This document shows positions 1-6,797 of a stretch of 64,000 bases of DNA, piece by piece (within the stretch, counting starts at the first letter, position 1; the number at the start of each line of letters is the position of its first letter). The notes under the pieces were generated by a model that saw only the letters and a program-made list of their open reading frames with translations, did no database searches and was not told the origin of the DNA. The DNA lies in the NCBI RefSeq assembly GCF_017315725.1, contig NZ_JAFLRG010000001.1, forward strand, positions 1,984,001-2,048,000. The letters are read 5' to 3'. The translations under genes were made by a program, and so were the position numbers. This stretch comes from Trinickia acidisoli. GTDB taxonomy: Bacteria > Pseudomonadota > Gammaproteobacteria > Burkholderiales > Burkholderiaceae.

Positions 1-587
1 CGATTGATTTCGGCCGCATTTTGCGCCGTCGTCCGCAATACCTCGCGCAAACAAGCATGAGCAATCGGCGCGATCAGCAGCGCCGGCGATTGCGCAGCGA
101 TCCCGTCACGCAACGTGCCTTCGCGTACCCCCTTGACGATGAGCTTGCGGATCGACGCAACGACGGTTCGCTCCATATAGCGTCGCCATTGTTCGACGGC
201 ATCGGGTACCCGCGCGCGCTCCGCGATCAGCAGGCGAAGCGTCGCCACGGCCGGTTCGCTGACGGCCCAAGCGTAAAGACGATACGCGAGCAAATCGACC
301 ATCCGCTCGATCGTGACCGGGTCTCGCAGCAAGGCGCGCTTGCCGATGCCGATCGGCTGGAGCGAGCGATGGAGCAATGCTTGGAAGATTTCGTCCTTGC
401 TGGCGAAGTGCGCATAGATACCGCCTTTTGACAGGCCCGCGAGTGCGGCGATGTCGTCGATCCGCGTGTGCGCAAAGCCATGCGTCGAAAACGCCTCGTA
501 CGCCGCATCGAGGATTTGGCCGATGCGAACGTCGGGCGGCAGCCGGCGGCGCACGCGGGCGGGGAGTCGGACGGGGGCGTTGCTCAT
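1..587 (-). CDS. TetR family transcriptional regulator, C-terminus cut by window edge
   Basis: The minus-strand frame opens with ATG at 587 and stays open to base 1, giving about 195 residues with no stop, so the end lies outside the window. Residues about 22-68 form a typical TetR N-terminal helix-turn-helix, including IDDIAALAGLSKGGIYAHF followed by SKDE. The rest is a helical ligand-binding domain with no recognisable ligand signature. Proteins of this family are usually dimeric repressors of a neighbouring gene. The target here is unknown: the divergent neighbour is the carbamate-kinase-like gene and the other side is not visible. The family call is firm; the role is not assigned. Confidence 0.85.
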   Translation of the reverse strand, partial: MSNAPVRLPARVRRRLPPDVRIGQILDAAYEAFSTHGFAHTRIDDIAALAGLSKGGIYAHFASKDEIFQALLHRSLQPIGIGKRALLRDPVTIERMVDLLAYRLYAWAVSEPAVATLRLLIAERARVPDAVEQWRRYMERTVVASIRKLIVKGVREGTLRDGIAAQSPALLIAPIAHACLREVLRTTAQNAAEIN

Positions 588-689
588 GCTGGTCTTCGTT
601 AGGGTGACATGACGAAGCGTTGGCGTACCCGTTCGCGGTCGGACGATCGGCACAGCCCACATGGTAACGACTACGCGGTCGGTTCTCGC

Positions 690-703
690 TTGACGTGGAT
701 CAA
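690..703. promoter_or_regulatory. FNR/Anr-like box in the 311-bp tetR/carbamate-kinase-like intergenic region
   Basis: The sequence TTGAC-GTGG-ATCAA matches the FNR/Anr consensus TTGAT-N4-ATCAA at nine of ten positions. It is about 195 bp before the carbamate-kinase-like start and about 100 bp before the divergent tetR start, so either could be the target. Carbamate kinase belongs to the arginine deiminase pathway, which is commonly anaerobically controlled, so the position makes sense. A very similar site lies upstream of the universal stress protein gene at 50017-50030. Nothing else was recognised in 588-898. Confidence 0.5.
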
Positions 704-898
704 GTTGGTATGAAGGTTTTGCGCGTGTTTGCACCTTCGTTTCGTCAGATATGAAGCGCACCGCTCGCCGCCGGATGTGCTCCAGGACGCAGTCAGGACC
801 CGCGACTTCCTCTATATCGTGGATTGGATGTCGGCGAGCGAAGGGCGCGCTTGGCGACCCGTGACGGACGACGTAACGATGGCGGGAGGAATCGAGAC

Positions 899-1846
899 AT
901 GCGCATCGTGATCGCATTGGCGGAGAACGCGCTGCACAAGCGGGGAGAGAAGGCCAGCGCCGACGAAGAGGCACGCAGCGTCCGGGTGGCGGCTGCACGA
1001 TTGGCGGGTGTCGCGGACGGTAACGATCTCGTCATCATGCATGCCGAGGGGCACCGAGCCGTGATTCCAGTGTCGCAAGATCAGGGGCGGCGCGCGAATG
1101 CGGACGATTCGCACTGCGTGCTCGATGCCGAGCCGCACGTGAGGCATGGCTGTCGGTTCGAGCTCGAATTACGCAACTGCCTACCGAGTGTCCGTGCGTG
1201 CGCGACGTTGCTGACGATGGTGGAAGTCGATCTCGCCGACCCCGCGTTCGAGCACCCCGACAAGCCCGTCGGCACCGTCTTCGCGGGGGAGCGTGCGCTC
1301 GCCGCGGCGCGGGCGAAGCATTGGAGCATGGCCTACGACGGTGTCGGCTATCGACGCGTCGTCCCGGCACCGCGCCCAATGCGTCTTCTGCAATCGGAGC
1401 CGTTGCGCAGGCTGATCGAGCAAGGCACGATCGTCATGTGCGCGGGCGGGGGCGTCCCGGTCGTGTCCGCCGCGGACGGGGCGCTGCATAGCGTGGAGGC
1501 CATCATCGATCCGTATGGCGGGGCGGCACTCGTGGCGGAGGCCATCGAAGCCGATCTATTCGTGATCGCCACCGACATGGCCGGCGTCTTTCTCGATTGG
1601 GGCACCGCCAATTCCAAGCTGCTGCGCCACGGACACCCGAGCGCGCTGCGCGAACTCGCGTGCGCAGCGGGGACGATGGGACCGAAGCTTCAGGCCGCTT
1701 CGCACTTCGCCGAGCGCACCGGGCGGCGTGCCGTCATCGGCGCACTGGCCGACGTCGGGCGACTCGTCGAAGGAACGGCCGGTACGACGATCTCGTGCGA
1801 ACGCGTCGATCCCCGCTGCTTCGCGGGTGGTTCGGTTGCTCGGTGA
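899..1846 (+). CDS. carbamate kinase-like protein with degenerate N-terminal motifs
   Basis: The product has 315 residues, the usual carbamate kinase length. The ATG at 899 was chosen because GGAGG precedes it and MRIVIAL starts the fold. The C-terminal two thirds clearly match the family: ATLLTMVEVD and PAFEHPDKPVG (residues 102-125), GTIVMCAGGGVPV (176-188), SVEAIID (198-204), ADLFVIATD (218-226) and GTMGPK (258-263). Key N-terminal motifs are changed: GGN after the first strand reads AEN (8-10), the HGNGPQVG loop reads HAEGHRAV (48-55), and the Lys of the IDKD motif is lost in IDPY (203-206). True kinases make ATP and carbamate from carbamoyl phosphate. This copy may be inactive, altered in specificity, or regulatory. 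No arcA or arcB gene is nearby. Confidence 0.75.
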   Translation: MRIVIALAENALHKRGEKASADEEARSVRVAAARLAGVADGNDLVIMHAEGHRAVIPVSQDQGRRANADDSHCVLDAEPHVRHGCRFELELRNCLPSVRACATLLTMVEVDLADPAFEHPDKPVGTVFAGERALAAARAKHWSMAYDGVGYRRVVPAPRPMRLLQSEPLRRLIEQGTIVMCAGGGVPVVSAADGALHSVEAIIDPYGGAALVAEAIEADLFVIATDMAGVFLDWGTANSKLLRHGHPSALRELACAAGTMGPKLQAASHFAERTGRRAVIGALADVGRLVEGTAGTTISCERVDPRCFAGGSVAR

Positions 1847-1892
1847 GCCGCTTGCTGCGTCACGCATGACCTGCGTCGATGCGTCGCTTGTT

Positions 1893-1911
1893 TATATCAC
1901 AACGTGATATA
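1893..1911. promoter_or_regulatory. perfect 8-bp inverted repeat upstream of a small HMA-like gene
   Basis: TATATCAC and GTGATATA are separated by AAC, giving a 19-bp palindrome 64 bp before the start of the 66-residue gene at 1975. It is much more AT-rich than its surroundings, as expected for a promoter-operator. The binding protein is unknown. Confidence 0.45.
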
Positions 1912-1974
1912 GAGTGAGGCATGCCCTGGATGCGCATATCCGGGGCGGCAGACGCGCGATGCGAGGGAGCGGTG

Positions 1975-2175
1975 ATGAGATTCGTGGTGCGGGAGATGGC
2001 GGGAACGGACGACACGGGGCGGATTGCGACTGCCGTTAGCAGTGTCGATCCGCAAGCGCAGGTCGCAGTCGATGCGGGCGCTCGAACGATCGACGTCGAT
2101 TCCTGGCTTTATCCGGAGGAGTTTCTGATCGCGCTATACGAAGCGGGCTACGATGCGCGCATCAATCGGCGCTGA
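1975..2175 (+). CDS. small heavy-metal-associated-like domain protein lacking the CxxC motif
   Basis: The product is a 66-residue cytoplasmic protein. ATG 1975 is preceded by GAGGGAG; an in-frame ATG at 1921 would add 18 residues that do not fit the fold. The pattern of strand, helix, strand (VDPQAQVAVD), strand (TIDVDS), helix (LIALYEAGYDA) resembles single-domain HMA copper chaperones. The metal loop that normally reads M-x-C-x-x-C is MAGTDDTG here, so both cysteines are gone. Metal binding in the usual way is therefore unlikely and the function is unknown. The similarity was judged from pattern only. Confidence 0.55.
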   Translation: MRFVVREMAGTDDTGRIATAVSSVDPQAQVAVDAGARTIDVDSWLYPEEFLIALYEAGYDARINRR

Positions 2176-2232
2176 ACGTACGGCCTGTCTATTGCCCATC
2201 GCCATCTAGCCGGGAATCGGGCGCTCGCTTCG

Positions 2233-2460
2233 CTACGCATGCTTAGTCGTCGCGCACGAGCCCGAGCCGGTACGCATGAGACGCGCGAGTACATCGGCAC
2301 CGTGCGGTGTCACACGAAACTCGGTACGGTCGCCGCTGCGTGCCACCCACTGGACGAGATCGCGCTCGACCAGCGCTTCGAGATCCGGGCTCTCGATATC
2401 GGCAGTCTCGGGTGCATGAACGATGACGAAGAGCTGAGCGAGTTCGTGCGGCGACAGCAT
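2233..2460 (-). CDS. small hypothetical protein, winged-helix-like
   Basis: The product has 75 residues and starts MLSPHELAQLF. Alternating helix and strand with a DLEALVERDLV segment, then FRVTPHGADVLARL, resembles the recognition helix and wing of a small winged-helix protein. No signal peptide or membrane segment is seen. It is a single gene, convergent with the preceding small gene. I do not recognise a named family. Codon use matches the surroundings and the frame ends cleanly, so it is probably a real gene. Confidence 0.5.
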   Translation of the reverse strand: MLSPHELAQLFVIVHAPETADIESPDLEALVERDLVQWVARSGDRTEFRVTPHGADVLARLMRTGSGSCATTKHA

Positions 2461-2772
2461 GGGGCGGACTCCTGAAAGCGAAGAGGGCGCTTCGGGCCGG
2501 CTATCCAGCCTTGCAACAGTCTTTCAGCGAAGCGTCGATGCAGTGTCTCCGAAACGCCGGCGCCGAACCATCGGTCGGTCGGCTGACATTGCGTCGGCAA
2601 TTCTCCCGTCGGCGGTAGGAATCATTCGAGTCGTCGTACGATCGGATCTATGCGCTCTATCGCATTGCGCCGTCAAAAGGTCGCAGTAGATGGCGTGCAG
2701 CGCGCCGCTTTCCCTTCGCGAAACCTAGAATGGAGGCAAAAGCCCGAGCGGCAATTGGTTAGGAGTCCTCAG
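2461..2772. other. 312-bp intergenic stretch, no gene recognised
   Basis: This stretch lies between the divergent starts of the 75-residue protein and the response regulator. Short reading frames here have no family resemblance and no convincing ribosome site. It presumably holds the two promoters, but no clear -35/-10 pair or strong palindrome was found. Confidence 0.4.
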
Positions 2773-3426
2773 ATGATTCGCGTGCTCCTGGCGGATGACC
2801 ATGCAGTCATGCGCGACTGCTTGCTGCACATTCTGGAGGCTGCGCAGTCGTTCGTCGTTGCAGGTCAGTCGAGCGACGGCGAATCGACGCTCGCACTCGT
2901 GCGCAGTACGAACGCCGACGTGCTCGTGCTCGACTTGACGATGCCGGCGGGCGGCGGCATCGGTCTGATCGAACGCATCCGCGCCGCGAATCCGCGACTT
3001 CGCGTGCTCGTTTTGAGCATGCATGCCGAGCCGCATGTCATGGAGCGTGCCTTCAAGGCCGGGGCGGATGGTTATTTGACGAAAGAGAGCGCGGGTACCG
3101 ACCTCGTCCTCGCCGTGCGCAAAGTCGCGCACGGCGAAGCGTATGCAGGGCTTGGCCATGCGGAACGTAGCCCGCAACGCCTCGAACGGTTGACGCCGCA
3201 GCCGCACGATGCGCTCACCAGCCGCGAACGAGAGGTTTTACGTCATCTCGCGGCAGGCGAGACGAGCCGGCGCATCGCCGACGTGCTCGACCTCACGCCG
3301 CAGACCGTCAGCACACACAAAAAGCACATTCTCGAGAAGCTCGCACTGGCCAACGATGCGGCACTCATTCGCTACGCGATGCGTCACGGTTTGGATGGCG
3401 AGGGCGACGAATCTGGTGTTGATTAG
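2773..3426 (+). CDS. NarL/FixJ-family response regulator (orphan)
   Basis: The product has 217 residues. ATG 2773 follows a TTAGGAG ribosome site; earlier in-frame starts lack one. The receiver domain (1-120) has the acidic pocket D8-D9, the phosphoacceptor D54 in VLVLDLTMP, and K104 in GYLTKES. The LuxR-type DNA-binding domain (about 148-205) has LTSREREVLRHLAAG and the recognition helix TPQTVSTHKKHILEKL. It should be a phosphorylation-dependent transcription factor. No histidine kinase gene is adjacent, so its partner must be elsewhere. Targets cannot be inferred. Confidence 0.9.
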   Translation: MIRVLLADDHAVMRDCLLHILEAAQSFVVAGQSSDGESTLALVRSTNADVLVLDLTMPAGGGIGLIERIRAANPRLRVLVLSMHAEPHVMERAFKAGADGYLTKESAGTDLVLAVRKVAHGEAYAGLGHAERSPQRLERLTPQPHDALTSREREVLRHLAAGETSRRIADVLDLTPQTVSTHKKHILEKLALANDAALIRYAMRHGLDGEGDESGVD

Positions 3427-3558
3427 GGTTTGCACTTATATAAAGTAAAGGGGCCTGACGCCGTAATCCACTGGAGCAGTTGCGGCGGCCGGCGGGCTCG
3501 GCACGATCGCGCTAACGTTTGCGCGCCTCTGAGACTGCCTCTCACTTACGTCTATCCC

Positions 3559-3924
3559 ATGCATCTCGCGACATCGTCTACCCAATCGATCGGGACGGAA
3601 CGGGACGCTGCGCTTGCCGGTCAGGCACGCGCGGCGTTCAAGGCGTTGTATCTCGTGTCCGGGGCCGCGGCGCAACTCGGTGCGAGCGGCTTGCAAGTGC
3701 AAGACGCCCAATGGCAAGCACTTGCGAGCGCGGCGCGCAGTGCGAGCGCCGCGCTGCCAGGGCATGACGACGGCGAGAGCGATACGTTGGCGGCGTTTCG
3801 CCGTTTGTCTACGCTTTGCGACCACCTGCTCGAGCGGTGGGCGACGGGCCACGCCAGCCCCTCGGCGATGTGGCGCGACCTGGCGCGCGCCGGACGCGAC
3901 GCCTACGAGTACCTTGGCGCATAG
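3559..3924 (+). CDS. hypothetical protein, 121 residues
   Basis: An Ala-rich, mainly helical cytoplasmic protein without signal peptide, membrane segment or recognisable motif. ATG 3559 is preferred over the start at 3430, which would run from just after the response regulator through a region of poor coding character. It follows the response regulator on the same strand after 132 bp and ends just before the convergent PanE-like gene. It has some look of a four-helix bundle (long Ala/Leu helices from about 20 to 115). No function is proposed. Confidence 0.5.
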   Translation: MHLATSSTQSIGTERDAALAGQARAAFKALYLVSGAAAQLGASGLQVQDAQWQALASAARSASAALPGHDDGESDTLAAFRRLSTLCDHLLERWATGHASPSAMWRDLARAGRDAYEYLGA

Positions 3925-3937
3925 CGCCGAGCGACAA

Positions 3938-4960
3938 TTACAGTCCGCTGTTCGCGGCCCGCTGACGCAATAGTCCGAGCACGACGTCGCAAAACGGCGT
4001 CGGCACGCCGAGCCTGCGTCCGAGTTCGGGAAAGACGCCGAGGATAGGATCGATCTCGAGCGGACGTCCCGCTTCGACGTCTTGCAGCATCGATGTCTTG
4101 AATGCGCCGAGTTCGCGCGTGACGGCCACGCGCTGCGGTGCCGACATGCCTGTCGATAGGCCGAGGCGACGGCCGATCGCATCGGCTTCTTCCATCATCC
4201 GCAGTGCGAGCGCGTGAGTGAACGGGTCGTCGAGCAGCCGGTCGGCCGTCGAGCCTGTCAGCGCACTGAGCGGATTCATGTTCATGTTGCCCCAGAGCTT
4301 GGCCCAGATATCGGTGCGAATATCGTCGGTCGCTTCGGCATCGAAGCCGCCTTGCGCCAGCGCATGGGCGAACGCGCGCGCCGCGCTCGCGCATTGCGTG
4401 TGAGCCGCGCCGACGATGAGGCGATTGCCGCGGCCGCGTTTGACGACCCCGGGTGCGACGGACGCCGACGACAGATGGACGACGCAGCCGATCGCGCGCG
4501 CAGCCGGCAGGACGGCGGAGACACAGCCGCCGGGGTCGACGGCTTCGAGCGGCTCCGGCTCGTTTGCCCCCATGCCGACGAGCCCCTGCAGAAACCACCA
4601 TGGCAGACCATTCATGGCGCTGACGACGAGGGTGCTGGGCCCGATCATCGGACGCAGCGAAGCCGCGAGTGCCGGCAGCGCCTGTGACTTCAGCGCGAGC
4701 ACGACGACGTCCTGCTCGCCGAGCGCGGCCGCGTCGTCGCTCGCTTCGATCGCCTGGACGGACACGGTTTCGGCCGGTGCATCACCGGCGATGATTCGTA
4801 GGCCGTGCGCGCGGACCGCTGAGAGCGTTTCGCCGCGCGCGAGCACCGATACCTGCTGCCCTGCGCGCGCGAGTGCCGTGGCAAGCAGCGCACCGATCGC
4901 GCCCGCTCCGACGACAGTGGTGCGCACACGGGGCGCGCTGTCCTGAGTTTCGACCTTCAA
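3938..4960 (-). CDS. 2-dehydropantoate 2-reductase family (ketopantoate reductase, PanE-like)
   Basis: The product has 340 residues if started at TTG 4960, which follows AAGGAG with good spacing; no in-frame ATG fits. The Rossmann motif GAGAIG is at 18-23. The C-terminal ApbA domain carries the catalytic lysine in WAKLWGNMNMNP. Family members reduce ketopantoate to pantoate with NADPH, but Burkholderiaceae have several paralogues. The start is only four bases after the stop of the upstream class II aldolase gene, so the two are co-transcribed. That pairing suggests a catabolic 2-keto-acid reductase rather than the housekeeping pantothenate enzyme. The family is certain, the substrate is not. 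Confidence 0.85.
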   Translation of the reverse strand: MKVETQDSAPRVRTTVVGAGAIGALLATALARAGQQVSVLARGETLSAVRAHGLRIIAGDAPAETVSVQAIEASDDAAALGEQDVVVLALKSQALPALAASLRPMIGPSTLVVSAMNGLPWWFLQGLVGMGANEPEPLEAVDPGGCVSAVLPAARAIGCVVHLSSASVAPGVVKRGRGNRLIVGAAHTQCASAARAFAHALAQGGFDAEATDDIRTDIWAKLWGNMNMNPLSALTGSTADRLLDDPFTHALALRMMEEADAIGRRLGLSTGMSAPQRVAVTRELGAFKTSMLQDVEAGRPLEIDPILGVFPELGRRLGVPTPFCDVVLGLLRQRAANSGL

Positions 4961-4964
4961 CGCA

Positions 4965-5696
4965 TTACTCCTTGTAGGACGGGTCGATTTTGTCGATCTG
5001 ACGCAGCAGGGCATCGAGCACGTCTTGGCCCGCGCCGTAGGCCGGATCGAATTGCAGCGAATCGCGCGTGCAGCGGGCGGCGATGTCGGGCGCAATAGCG
5101 CGCGCGCGGCCGAGCGAGGCCGTTGCCACCTGAATTTCGCATGCGCGATTGAGCGTCCATAGGCGAGCGAAGGCCTGCGCGATCGTCTGGCCGACCGCGA
5201 GCAAGCCGTGATTGCGCAGGATCATGAGCCGCTTCTCACCGAGATGGGCAACGAGCCTTGGCCCCTCGTCGCCATGCACGGTGATGCCTTCGAAGTCGTG
5301 GTAGGCGACCATGCCGTGAAGCTGCGCCGAGTAGAAGTTCGTGTTCTCGAGGCCCGCTTCCGAGCAGGCGACGGCGAGCCCCGCCGTCGTATGCGTGTGC
5401 ATGACGCAATGGGCGTCGGGCAGCGCGCGATGGATGGCGGCATGGACGACGAATCCCGCGGGATTCACGCGATGAGCGGACGGCTCGACGAGATTGCCGT
5501 CGAGGTCGATCTTCACGAGATTCGATGCCGTGACCTCCGTGTAGTGAAGCCCGAACGGATTGATGAGGAAATGCGTAGGCGGACCCGGCAGGCGCAGCGT
5601 GATGTGGTTGTAGATGAGCTCGGTCCAGCCGAGCATCGCGAAGATGCGGTAGGTGCCGGCCAATTGGATGCGCAGCGCGCGTTCGATCTCGCTCAT
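4965..5696 (-). CDS. class II aldolase/adducin family protein
   Basis: The product has 243 residues; ATG 5696 is preceded by AAGGAGA. Zinc-ligand histidines are visible in MHTHTTAG and RNHGLLAVG, with an LHGMVAYHDFEG segment between them, as in the fuculose-aldolase/adducin fold. Members cleave or decarboxylate sugar-type substrates, but many are of unknown specificity. It is the first gene of a two-gene operon with the PanE-like reductase. A long palindrome (5748-5775) sits just upstream and is the likely control site. Confidence 0.85.
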   Translation of the reverse strand: MSEIERALRIQLAGTYRIFAMLGWTELIYNHITLRLPGPPTHFLINPFGLHYTEVTASNLVKIDLDGNLVEPSAHRVNPAGFVVHAAIHRALPDAHCVMHTHTTAGLAVACSEAGLENTNFYSAQLHGMVAYHDFEGITVHGDEGPRLVAHLGEKRLMILRNHGLLAVGQTIAQAFARLWTLNRACEIQVATASLGRARAIAPDIAARCTRDSLQFDPAYGAGQDVLDALLRQIDKIDPSYKE

Positions 5697-5747
5697 GCCT
5701 GTCTCCTTGCGTGCCGTCGGCGCGCGTTCGTCCAAGTCAGCATAGTT

Positions 5748-5775
5748 CAAACTAGTTGTGCACACAACCAATTTG
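5748..5775. promoter_or_regulatory. 28-bp near-perfect palindrome, candidate operator of the aldolase/reductase operon
   Basis: Arms CAAACTAGTTGTG and CACAACCAATTTG are separated by CA and match at 11 of 13 positions, with a perfect core GTTGTG-CA-CACAAC. It is 52-79 bp upstream of the aldolase start codon, where a repressor or activator would act. No regulator gene is directly adjacent; the MarR gene beyond the tRNA is the nearest. Confidence 0.55.
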
Positions 5776-5948
5776 GCGTGTGAAGCGGACGGAGATGCGG
5801 CACGCGCTCGCAGCGCAACGGTGCGACTACGGAGACGATGGGCGATGCGCGTAGAAAGGGCTGAAACGCCCGCGGCGGCAGAAAGCCGACAGGATGCCGC
5901 CGTGGCGGCTTCCCGTGGGAATGCGTCGTATAAAACCGATGAGTGAGA

Positions 5949-6035
5949 TGGTGCGAGGAGCGGGACTCGAACCCGCACACCATTGCTGGCGTCAGGACCT
6001 AAACCTGGTGCGTCTACCAATTTCGCCATCCTCGC
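5949..6035 (-). tRNA. tRNA-Leu (anticodon TAG)
   Basis: An 87-nt gene including the encoded CCA (5949-5951). The acceptor GCGAGGA pairs with TCCTCGC. The D-arm GGCGAAATTGGTAGACGC is typical of tRNA-Leu, and the anticodon loop TTTAGGT reads TAG. A long variable arm follows, as expected for a class II tRNA, then the T-loop GTTCGAGTC. The outermost anticodon-stem pair is C-A instead of a Watson-Crick pair. Confidence 0.95.
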
Positions 6036-6214
6036 GCCGAAGCACCGCATTTCGCGCGCTTCGATGTGTGGCTTGCTTTCATGGCGCTGGGAGACAGCGC
6101 GCGTCATGCGATCGAAAGCGTAAGCGCGAGATTCTAACTCATTCGCGCGCCGTTGTGTCGAGGATCGTTTGCGGGTGGCGCACGGTGTCGATGCGGCGCG
6201 CTATTGGTCATCGG

Positions 6215-6667
6215 TCATCGGTCATCGGCGAGCGCATGCGCGATGACCTTGTCGAGCGCGTGCCCGAACGCTTCCTTTTCTGCGTCGTCGAGACAATCGA
6301 ACAAATCGGCGTTCCACTTGCGTGCGATCGGCATTACTTTGCGAAAGAGCGCGCGGCCTTCCGGGGTTAGCGAGATCAGCACGACGCGGCCATCCTCGGC
6401 ACTCGGCTCGCGGCCGACAAGCCCGCGTTGGATCAGCGCCTCGGCCGCACGGCTCGCTTGGCTCTTGTCCAAATTCGCGTGCTTGGCCAAGTCCATGATC
6501 GAGAACGGGCCGAACGAGCCGACCGACGCGATGACGCGCGCCTCGGGCAGCGTGATGTCGAGCTTGGTCTGATAGCGCTCGCTGATCCCGCGATCCGAGA
6601 GCTTGTTCAGCACATGCATGCGGTAAGTCAAGAATTGCTCGAGCCCGGCTTTGGCTGCGGCCTTCAT
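6215..6667 (-). CDS. MarR family transcriptional regulator
   Basis: The product has 150 residues, normal for the family. The winged helix covers about 35-105: LPEARVIASVGSFGPFSIMDLAKHANLDKS is the DNA-binding part and EDGRVVLISLTPEGRAL is the wing. Flanking helices form the dimer interface. Family members respond to phenolic or other small molecules. Downstream of glycerate kinase on the same strand after 130 bp, it is transcribed towards the tRNA. Targets are unknown; the palindrome upstream of the aldolase operon is one candidate. Confidence 0.88.
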   Translation of the reverse strand: MKAAAKAGLEQFLTYRMHVLNKLSDRGISERYQTKLDITLPEARVIASVGSFGPFSIMDLAKHANLDKSQASRAAEALIQRGLVGREPSAEDGRVVLISLTPEGRALFRKVMPIARKWNADLFDCLDDAEKEAFGHALDKVIAHALADDR

Positions 6668-6797
6668 AGGGGTCCTGTCGATCTCGTCGAAAGAGGGAAA
6701 AAACGCATCCGCGCGATTGTTGCCGCATCCGGCGCGAGGGTCAACGAGGTCATTCGCGCTTGTGCGCGCCGGCTCACAGGCCGGCGCGGTTCCTCGC

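Noticed and set aside
3427..3470. TATATAAAG sequence after the response regulator as a promoter for the 121-residue gene
   Set aside because: No -35 lies at acceptable spacing (only 14 bp to TTGATT), so it is not listed as a promoter.
6206..6226. Three tandem GGTCATC units at the end of the marR gene
   Set aside because: Only 21 bp long; it just sets the stop codon of MarR. It may be a slippage site, but nothing suggests a function.
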